From NCBI GenBank assembly GCA_013203785.1, contig JABMPJ010000200.1, forward strand, positions 1-52,810: a stretch of 52,810 bases of DNA, in the 5' to 3' direction. The stretch is from Lentisphaerota bacterium (GTDB lineage: Bacteria; Verrucomicrobiota; Kiritimatiellia; UBA8416; JABMPJ01). The notes beneath the pieces are model-generated. The model did not search any database, was not told the origin of the DNA, and saw only the letters and a program-made list of their open reading frames with translations. Each line of letters starts with the position of its first letter. Position 1 is the first letter of the stretch. Of this stretch, positions 9,097-19,300 are shown in pieces. The translations under genes and the position numbers were made by a program.

Positions 9097-10224
9097 ATGG
9101 AGTTGCAGACCATAACATCGGGAGGTGCAGCAACGGCGAAACGGTACGCGAACGCTAAGCGGCGCGCGGCCGGATCCAGTCTTCAGGATGTGGCAAACTT
9201 GGCCAAGGTCAGCCGCGCTACGGCCGCGAGGGTGTTTTCGGACGAACACCTCGTTGCCGAAAAGACCAGAGGTGCGGTTCGCCGGGCGGCACGTATGCTC
9301 AATTACAGCCCCAATCTTCTGGCTCGCGGCTTGGCGGGCGGGCGAACAAACATGATCGGCGTGCTGTGGGCGTTGAGTGGCACTCCAGAGGCGATAGGGA
9401 CAACGCACCTCTTGGCGGAGCAGTTGGAACAGTGTCACTTTATGCCCTATATAACCGATGCGCCTGCGCATGGGGCGGCGACCAAGAACATGTTGCGTGA
9501 ATTTGCCCGCCGAAACTTCGACGGCATCGTGATGCAGATTGGCGACGCGCGTGCCTCCGCCGACGATCTGGAGTTCATCGAACTCCTTTCATGCTTCCGT
9601 GCCGTTGTGTTGGTCAGCGCACAGCCCCTTGAACTGGGCTTCGACGAAGTGGTGTGTGACCGTCTGTCCGCCTATCGTGAAGCGGCGCGCCATTTTGCGA
9701 ATATCGGACGCCGTCGCCCGGCGATCATAACCGCCCACCACAGCAACATCCAGAAAGTCGAGGCGTTCTTTGACGAGGCGCGTCAATGCGGAATGGAGGT
9801 TCTCCCTGATGCGGTGATCGATATTGCCCAAGGGCACGACCTGGACGCCACCCACGCCCGCGGGGTTTTGGAGACCCGCTTCTCCGATACCAGCTTTCCG
9901 TTTGACGCCGTGATGTGCAGCAACGACGAGCTGGCGATGCTGACCGGCGCATGGCTCACCGGACAAGGTCTACGGATCCCGGATGACGTGGCGCTGGCGG
10001 GGTTCGACGACATGCGAATAAGCCGAGTGCTGAATCCACCCCTGGCAACGGCGGACCGGCGTCGCAAGGAGGTCGCCGACACCATTGCGACGTTGCTGAC
10101 AAGTCGGCTTGATCAGCCCGACTTGCCGGTACGATCACATGATCTTCCAATGCGGTTCCTGTGGCGGGAGTCGGCGGGGAGGGATCCGATGTGTGGTGCA
10201 TCGGGTCCGGTTATCGACGGATAA
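9097..10224 (+). CDS. LacI/GalR-family transcriptional regulator
   Basis: From the ATG at 9097 the protein has 375 residues. Residues about 27-46 carry the LacI helix-turn-helix (SLQDVANLAKVSRATAARVF), followed by the hinge (LNYSPNLLARGLAGGRTNMI) and a periplasmic-binding-type ligand domain with FDAVMCSNDELAMLTG and IPDDVALAGFDDM. The frame is open to 8974; I prefer 9097 because the helix-turn-helix is normally close to the N-terminus and because a TTGACA box and an inverted repeat lie between 8974 and 9061. ATG 9061 is the alternative. It probably senses a sugar and controls the divergent secreted enzymes and the secreted protein 14 bases downstream. The N-terminal 26 residues before the HTH are longer than usual and basic. 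Confidence 0.85.
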   Translation: MELQTITSGGAATAKRYANAKRRAAGSSLQDVANLAKVSRATAARVFSDEHLVAEKTRGAVRRAARMLNYSPNLLARGLAGGRTNMIGVLWALSGTPEAIGTTHLLAEQLEQCHFMPYITDAPAHGAATKNMLREFARRNFDGIVMQIGDARASADDLEFIELLSCFRAVVLVSAQPLELGFDEVVCDRLSAYREAARHFANIGRRRPAIITAHHSNIQKVEAFFDEARQCGMEVLPDAVIDIAQGHDLDATHARGVLETRFSDTSFPFDAVMCSNDELAMLTGAWLTGQGLRIPDDVALAGFDDMRISRVLNPPLATADRRRKEVADTIATLLTSRLDQPDLPVRSHDLPMRFLWRESAGRDPMCGASGPVIDG

Positions 10225-10237
10225 AGGAGGAGTAATA

Positions 10238-11347
10238 ATGAAGCATCTCAAAGTTATAATGGGTGTCCTGTTGTCTTGCGCTTTGGTGGCGTCGTCTCGT
10301 GCACAGACACTGCGGTTTGAAGCGGAGGACGCACTGGTCTCGCCGACTCTGGGCACGACCGCCAGTCCTGGCAACAACGAGTATGAGGACTTTTCAGGAT
10401 GGTCCGTTGACTCGGACAACTCACTGATTCTCTATTCCTCCGAAACGATAGCCGAAGCGGATGTTATCACGCTTACCTTCACGGGCCTGAGCGCCCGCAC
10501 CTCTTATGATGTCGAAGCCGTTCTTGCGTACATGCCGGGAAGCGTCGAAGCGTACGCATGGTACTGGCAATACGATTACGGTTCGGCGGCTAGGGCTGTG
10601 TCCGGCGTGGCGAATTTGTTTCTCCGCTACGACCATTTCCTCGGAACGTTCGTCGGGCTCTCCACGAATCGATATCGTCTGGCGCGTGCCGTCACCTCAT
10701 CCGCGGGTGAAATTAGTTTTTACGGCGGGAACAAGCGGCATACCGGTGCCAGCACATCGGATAGCTACAGTGGTTTCGACTACTTTGACCTGACCCCGGT
10801 AGCGTTGGTGACGCAGGCGACTTATGAGGCCGAAGACATTATCCAGAGTCCGATGGCACTGATTGTGGAAACGATAACCGCCAGCTCGGGCAACAACGAG
10901 TACGAGAACTATACCGGATGGCCAAATGACTCGGGCAACTCGCTGATTGTCAATTCCGACGAAACGATTGCTGAGGCAACAAACGTACCGTTCCTGCTGA
11001 TCCCGGGGTTGACACCAAACAGAGAACATCGTCTCCATGCATGGATCAACTACACTCCCAGCGCAACGGAGAACTGGACCAATTACTACAGCTCCGTGTC
11101 CCGCGCCGATGCGATAGGGGCAGGAGCGCAGACCGTGACTATAGCCAATCTGGACAATCCAGGTGGGGCGTCGTGGGTCGTGAACAGCACCAACCGGTAC
11201 GCCCTAGCATCGGTCGTGTCCGACGATCAAGGACACATTCGCCTGTTCCTTGGTTCTTTCGAGTACACAAGCGCGAAGTTTGTTGGCTGGGACCGGATCG
11301 AGATCGAGAAGGGCCCCGACACGGGTACCGTCGTGGTGATTCAATAG
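10238..11347 (+). CDS. Secreted protein of two related beta-sandwich repeats
   Basis: The ATG at 10238 follows a strong AAAGGAGGAG site and gives 369 residues with a signal peptide ending in ASSRAQ (about residue 22). The mature part is an internal duplication of about 160 residues: LRFEAEDALVSPT...GNNEYEDFSGWSVDSDNSL in the first half matches YEAEDIIQSP...GNNEYENYTGWPNDSGNSL in the second. FEAED-type starts recall CBM6/CBM35-like carbohydrate-binding sandwiches, but I cannot fix a family. The frame is open upstream into the LacI gene, but those codons belong to the other frame. It is probably co-transcribed with the regulator. The protein ends in TGTVVVIQ, one of four similar tails in the window. 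Confidence 0.8.
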   Translation: MKHLKVIMGVLLSCALVASSRAQTLRFEAEDALVSPTLGTTASPGNNEYEDFSGWSVDSDNSLILYSSETIAEADVITLTFTGLSARTSYDVEAVLAYMPGSVEAYAWYWQYDYGSAARAVSGVANLFLRYDHFLGTFVGLSTNRYRLARAVTSSAGEISFYGGNKRHTGASTSDSYSGFDYFDLTPVALVTQATYEAEDIIQSPMALIVETITASSGNNEYENYTGWPNDSGNSLIVNSDETIAEATNVPFLLIPGLTPNREHRLHAWINYTPSATENWTNYYSSVSRADAIGAGAQTVTIANLDNPGGASWVVNSTNRYALASVVSDDQGHIRLFLGSFEYTSAKFVGWDRIEIEKGPDTGTVVVIQ

Positions 11348-11460
11348 CGAATACCAGTGCAGACCACTCCGTCAACCGAGGATGATGCACAATGCCCTCC
11401 TTGCGGTGGGGCCCGGCCTTCGCAACCCCAATTGTGGGCCAGCCCCAACTATTACAGGAA

Positions 11461-11545
11461 TGGCGCTTCCGGGATTCGTGTGGGATATTCTACTGATGAA
11501 TCGCGCGATGAGCGGTCGCGAGATGGGATCGAATGGGCTGTTCGG
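11461..11545 (+). repeat. Dispersed imperfect repeat, copy A
   Basis: About 85 bases resemble 52604-52683, at roughly 65% identity by eye. The best-matching parts are GCTTCCGGG, GGGAT, and TGAATCGC followed by ATG. Both copies are intergenic. The rest of 11348-11632 shows no gene; a 68-codon frame at 11357-11563 has no recognisable content. Confidence 0.4.
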
Positions 11546-11632
11546 TTAAGGCTAACCGAGTAAAGGTACGGGGGCGGGGGGGCATGGTCAACGTCGTGGG
11601 TTGTTCGAGTATACTTCAAGGCTGCACATAAC

Positions 11633-13159
<1,527 letters not shown>

Positions 13160-13272
13160 AGGGCTCTCTATTTATAAGTGAAGTCCCGTGACTATCCATC
13201 GTTGTCAACGCCGCTGAAGAACCCCAGCGGTGGGGTGTCAGCCCTATTTTTCGCTTCTTTCTCGAAATCATA

Positions 13273-13328
13273 ATCGTAATCATAATCGTAATCAACAGAG
13301 CGATTACGATTACGAGCATGATTACGAT
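13273..13328. repeat. Palindromic intergenic repeat (ATTACGAGCA family), copy 1
   Basis: Two 20-base arms, 13273-13292 (ATCGTAATCATAATCGTAAT) and 13309-13328 (ATTACGAGCATGATTACGAT), match in 18 of 20 positions as inverted repeats around a 16-base loop. The arms are built from GATTACGA-like units. A second copy with the same right-arm core is at 41429-41477. The hairpin lies between malQ and the giant amylase gene. Confidence 0.7.
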
Positions 13329-13344
13329 GAGGAATACCGGTCGG

Positions 13345-16300
13345 TCACGGCAGACTAACCCGGATATCATAAAACCGATGCGTTGTGTTGGTGGGGTGCG
13401 GAGCGGTGGTCGACCCGTCGTCGGTCCAGGTGTATGTCTGCGGCGCGGGCACCGTGATGGGGGTCGGGGTTGCATTCGACCACCCGGGAGCGCCCACGAG
13501 ATCGTCATCGTAGGCAACGCGATAGAGACGCTGGGGCTTGGCGGGGAAGCGCACTTCAAATCCGTTCGTCTTCCCTTCGGCACCCGTCAGATGGAGATAG
13601 TCCGTGTCGTCATTGGGATCGGTATTGCTGATCCACTCGTTGCTGTTGACGACACCGTCCATATCGTAGTCGTTCGTCCCGTCGGTCCCATCGTAGGGAT
13701 TGAGGAAGGCCGACCGTGCATCTTCGTAAGTGTTGGGCATGCCATCCGCATCCCAGTCGGAAGGCTGCGCATCAAACCCGAGCGCGAAGGCAAAACTACC
13801 CGTGCCGAAGATCTCAGCCTGATGGGTCTGGGCCTGGTTACGCATAGGCCGAGTGGCATAGTCCACCTTGTTGGTGTCCTCATCTTCGGCCGAGGATTGC
13901 CAGCCACAGCTATGACCTGCATCCGCATAGCCGATCCGCGCGGAGACGGTTGTGCCGTAGTTGGTGTTCGACAAGGTCAACACCCCACCCGCATCCGACA
14001 CGTCCGAGAGGGTGGCCTGACCGTCCTGTAGGAGGTCGGCCAGATCAGGGGAGAGTCCGTGTCGCACGTAGAGGGTCTGCCCCGCCAGGTCGCCCGAAAG
14101 CTGGTAGACAACCTCGACCTCACGCGCCTGCGGTGCCAGCGTGATCTCCTTCTGAATGAAACCATCAGCCGAGACGAATCGCCACCCTTGGGGCAGTGCC
14201 GTGGCCGTGTAGAGCATATTCACATAGCCGGAATGGCCAACGAACCAATCCTTAAGGCCCGAGGTGCGATACGCCACCACCGCACCCTCAGCGTCCACGT
14301 TCCAGGCGCCCTCCTCCTCGGTCTGCGATCCAGCATATCCCACGAAATTGCCCATAGCCTGATAGACCCCGCCCCCCAGAAGATCTCGGATCCAGGCACC
14401 GGTCATGCGACCACCGATGGATTCGAACAGCACGAAAAGTCGGTCGTTGTAGAGGATATATTCATCCTCACCATCCAGATCAACATCGGTGCTCAACACC
14501 TGCGGTGTGGTCACCGTCCCGGCCGAAGCGGCCCACGTGTCGACCTGAGTATAGAGCGCGGCCATGCGGGTCTGCGATTGCGCCGTCTGAGAAAAGAGCG
14601 CTAATGAGTTGGAACTCGTGGCGGGATACATGTACTGCCCCGTACTGTAGCGGCGCGTGTCGTGGTTATTCTCATCGTGAAAAGCGGTCTGGAAGACGGA
14701 GGCATGCAGGGTCGCCCGTGCGAGCAGAGACAGGTTCGTGTTGACGACGCCCTGCACGGCCTGCCAGGCATCGACCACCAGTCCGCCAGAGTAGAGCATG
14801 CCGTAGACATTGGTCAGGGCCGTGCCAGGACGGATCTCGAAGTGCTTCGTCTCGAGCCCCTCCTCAACACCGCTCTGACCGACATACCAGTGGTCAAAAT
14901 CCTCCTGCGAGGCGTGATTGAGCCAGTTATAGCTCTGCTTGTTGGCCACGCTCGGCTCGTCAGAACGCCACTGGGTCCACCAGCCCGCCCCCACGGCGTC
15001 CCCCACGCCATCATCGGTGGCATCGATCTCGCCGCGCGTGATCTGCTCTAGCGCCACAACCGGCGTCCAGGGATGATTCGCCAACCAGCGCAGATTGAGG
15101 TCGTACGCATCCGCATTCGCGTTCACAGCGAAATCTTCCCAGTTGCTGAGCAGTGTGACCACCTGATCGCGTACACCACTGCGCGCCTTGCGGATCAGCA
15201 GCGCCCGCAGCGAGATATCGAGGCCATTGTCCGTAGTGTTAAAGCGATAGGATGAGGCCAGGTTGTTGATCACAAAGCAGCGCCCCGACAACTGGCCGGT
15301 ACGACGAAACTCGTTAATCCGGTAGGCCCCCTCAATCAGCGACTCGGTACGCCCCAACCAGTTGAACAGATGCGTATCCTGATCGACCAGCGAGTAGCCG
15401 TATCCCATGTCCGTGATCTTATCAAAGACGTCGTAGTCCAGAACACGCTCCGGCGGCCAGAAGACGGCCGTTGCAGGATCGATCGTCGTCGCGTAGATGC
15501 GCTCAAGATATTGGCGTGCCAGCGTCTCGCTGTCCCGGTTGTAGGCTTCGTTAAAGTAGGGCAGGATGTGGTCCGAGAATGTGCTACCCAGTAGGTAGAC
15601 CACGTTGGTATCAATCAGTGTGGCTATCTCTGCGTTTAAGGCGGGTCCGTCCGCCCACGGCTTACCGGCCACAGGATCGGCCGCCGCCCATTGGATCGCA
15701 GCGGCCAGCGTGGGCGTGATATGTAGATTGAGTGGTTGTCCGAACACGGCGTGGGCCGTGATGGGACGGTGGTAGCCTGCCCCGTTGCCGGTATTGATCA
15801 ACTCCTGAATCTCGTTCCCCGGCCGGATGGCCTGATTACCGTGGATCAGGGAGGCGACTTTAGCCCGGCCAGCGCGTGCCGTGCCGGGAATCCAAGAGTA
15901 GAGGATGTTCTCCAGTCCCTCCTGCGCTTGCCAGTAGTCCTCCGCGATCCAGTCATCGTAGATCGAGTCGCGTATATCGTTGCGCCCGCCGATATCACCC
16001 GCACCCACCGGATCGTTACTCGTACCATCCTTGGTTGTGTAGACCTGGTAGCTGAAGTTGGAGGCACCGCTGCCAGCCCAGCCGGCATCAATCAGCGCCT
16101 GACGGCTGATACTGAACTCGACCGCATCCAGCTCGGCACTGTAATAGGCATCGATAAAGCCATCCGATGGGTCGCTCCGGCCCACCACGCCAAAATCGGC
16201 CAGGTTGGCCCCCACGGTCGTCGTATTGTTCGAGCGATTGAGATCCACGTAGACGCGCCCTTGTCCGGACTGATAGCACGCCACAACCACCTCCCATCCC

Positions 16301-19300
16301 ATCTGCGTGAGCGCGTCCACGTCGTCGGGCAGGGCATGCTCGCCCTGCCCCGTATTGCCGGTATCGATCACGACGTAGAGATCCAAGTTGCCCTCCTCGG
16401 CCAACGGGCGCAAATCATAAAAGTCGACCCGGAAGTAGAACTTGCCGTCGCCCGAGCCGCTATCGCCGCCGTCGTGAGCGTAGAAGGCCACGATATCGCG
16501 GGATTCATCCCAGCCATCCCAGCCCTTGTAGACATCCCCGAGTTGGTTGTTGGGTCCCCCACCCTCGTACTCGTCCAGGACCAGCAGATCGTTCCACGAC
16601 CAGTCCATGAACTCCTCGTAGTAGGATCTGCCGTAGATCTCGCCCAGCTTCTCGCCCGGCCCAATCACGATCGAGCCCGCCGGTGGCGGATCCAGGCTGT
16701 TTGGATCGCGCGGGTTGGTGCCGTTCTCATACTCCATGATGTTGACATAGGCACTCGTAACGCCGCCCACCACGATCAGATCCATGTCGGGATTGCCCTG
16801 CGCCCCATGCTCTACATTGGTGATGACCGCACCGGTCATCATATTAATCGCATTGGTGACACCACTGTTGAGGGGGCTGAAGTTGTAGCGCCGCTCCCAA
16901 CCGTCGGGCAGACCATCCCCGTCCGTATCGGGGTTGAGCGGATCCGACTCCTGCCACAACTCGCCAACGACCCATACCCGGTTCGAGTCGGTATCGCCGT
17001 CAATTCGGCCGTTGTAGTTCACGTCCTCGCCGTAGCCATCGCTGGCGCCGTCCCCATCTGTATCGGAGTTGTTGGGGTCGGTTTCTCGACCGGGATGAGT
17101 GGCCCACGCGACGTCCCACTCTCCATCAGGCCAGTCGGAGTCCTGTGTGCGCACGTCCCACCAGTTTGCACCGGGGGGCAATGCCACCCCGTCTCCATCG
17201 ACCCAGCCGTTGCGATTGACATCCTCGTCCCCATCCTTAATGCCGTCATAATCGGAGTCGGGGTTGTTCGGATCCGTCAGTGTGCCATGGATCAATTTGG
17301 TCCTTGAGCCGTAGAAAACATAGTCCGGCAATCCGCTATTGTCCGGCACCGTGTTGAAGAAGGGCGGATCGTAGTCAGGCAGGAAGTTGGAGAAGCCGTC
17401 ACAGTTGGTATCGAGGTTCGTGTCGGTCTGTCCCACATCGGCGGAGCGCCACCCGCTCTCCAGACCATCGGGTAATCCGTCACCATCCGTGTCGGGCCGC
17501 AGCGGGTCCGTACGCCCGTAGACACGCCAGATATGCACATCCCCGTTGACCCAGGTCTCCGCGTTCTGGGTCGGCAAGTTCGTGGGGATGGTCTCGGCAC
17601 CATTGAAAAGCCCATCGTCATCCCAATCGAGCGTGGCGTTGGTCACCACCATCTCCCGAAAGATCACCGTTGTGTTGCGCCACGCGGAGGCCGTGACGCT
17701 CGCCATGGAGGCCTCGTTCGTGTTGCAGTGCGCCCCAAACCAGTAATTGCCCGGCTCGATGTTCTCCCACAGGAAGAGCCAGTTACGCTTGTCGCCGCTC
17801 GTCTGGGGGTTGCCATCGACACGATAGCCAATCAAACCCGAGGCGGTGGGTCCGGCGTAAGGAGGGCTCACAATGCAGTTGGACGAGGAGAGAATACCGG
17901 TCACGGTCAGTACCTGCGAGCCAACCATCAAGACGGCCCCCTCACTGAGCTCGCTGTCGAACGCAGGCATCAGCGTCACGCCCACGTCATTGGTCGTGGT
18001 GCCGGAATAGGGATTGCTGAGGGTGAGCTGTGTCGTATTGCTGATCGCGGCTACGGTCACGATGTTGGTATCGATCTGGAGTCGGCTCCCCACCTTAAGC
18101 TCCGACGTGAACAGCGTATTACTGCCGACGACCGTTGTATTGCTGAATACAGCCGAGACCGTGCCGACCAGGGCCATACCCGCACCCTCGATGGTGTTGG
18201 AGCCATTCCAAACCGATACCGTTCCGGTTAGCGCATTCGTCGTGCTCGCATAGGGCGTTAGCGTGACGGTGTCGTTCGGAAACTCCAGCCAGACATGCTG
18301 CGCAGAAAGATCCGTCTCCACTTTGATCGTATACTGCCGATCCACTGAGCCGGCCGTGCAGTTCTCCGCCAGAATGATCTCGTACGCCTTCCCATCGGAA
18401 TCAAATTCAGGGGGGGTCACGATATCAATATAAGGGCCTTTGACCGTCGGCCAGGCCGTGACGGTTCGATTCGCCGTCAGCACGACGCCTCCGCCTGCCG
18501 CATTGGTGTGCGTCACGACGATATCATGCAGATCGTTGTCGTCGCCGTTGTAGAGATCCGGCAATGCGTAGCGTAGCTCATGCCAGCCGTTGCCACCATC
18601 CTGCCAACGCACGTCGTATTGACTGCGGCCCTGCGCCACGCCATCAATCCGAATCAGGAAACGGTCGCGAATGGTGTCTACCGACTCCCCCGTCCACAGC
18701 GCTGGGCTGAACCATGTCTTCATCTCGTAGCCCACCCCGACCCTGTCGCCATCGCGCTGCGGATAGGCAATGTACATGCCAAAGTCCGGTCCGTTGGCTG
18801 TGACGTGTCGCTCAAGTGTATTGAAACGGCCGTCGACATCGGAGAGCAGCACATTGGTTGAAGAGGAGAGCTCGGCCAGCTTGACCCGGATCGTCGCGGC
18901 CGAGTTGGTGGGGATATTGTTGTAATCGAAGCGCCACTCGCGCGGGTAGCCGGGATAGGTTGGGTTGAGGGCCAGCGAGGCATCGGTCTCGGAGGCTTCC
19001 ACCCAGGAAACCGCGCCCAGCGCATTGGTGCCGTTACCGAGCTCACGACCGGTCGAGCCGTCGTCGTTGGCCACACTGACGTCATCTACATTGAAGTAGA
19101 CCTTTGTGACCGTCCAGTCCGTCCGAACCACTGCGCCGTACTGATTGTTTCCAAGTGTATCGTTCTCGGCCGGATAGACGACGACGCCAGTCGGCGGCTC
19201 CGCATCATAATAGAAGGGCTGCACAAAGGTGTTGTAGATCGAGGAACTGGCCGATCGATTCAGAAAGGCACGCGCGCGTAAGACGTGGAAGCCTTCATCC

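Noticed and set aside
15736..17307. 523-codon plus-strand frame opposite the giant amylase
   Set aside because: Antisense shadow; the minus strand carries clear enzyme and repeat motifs.
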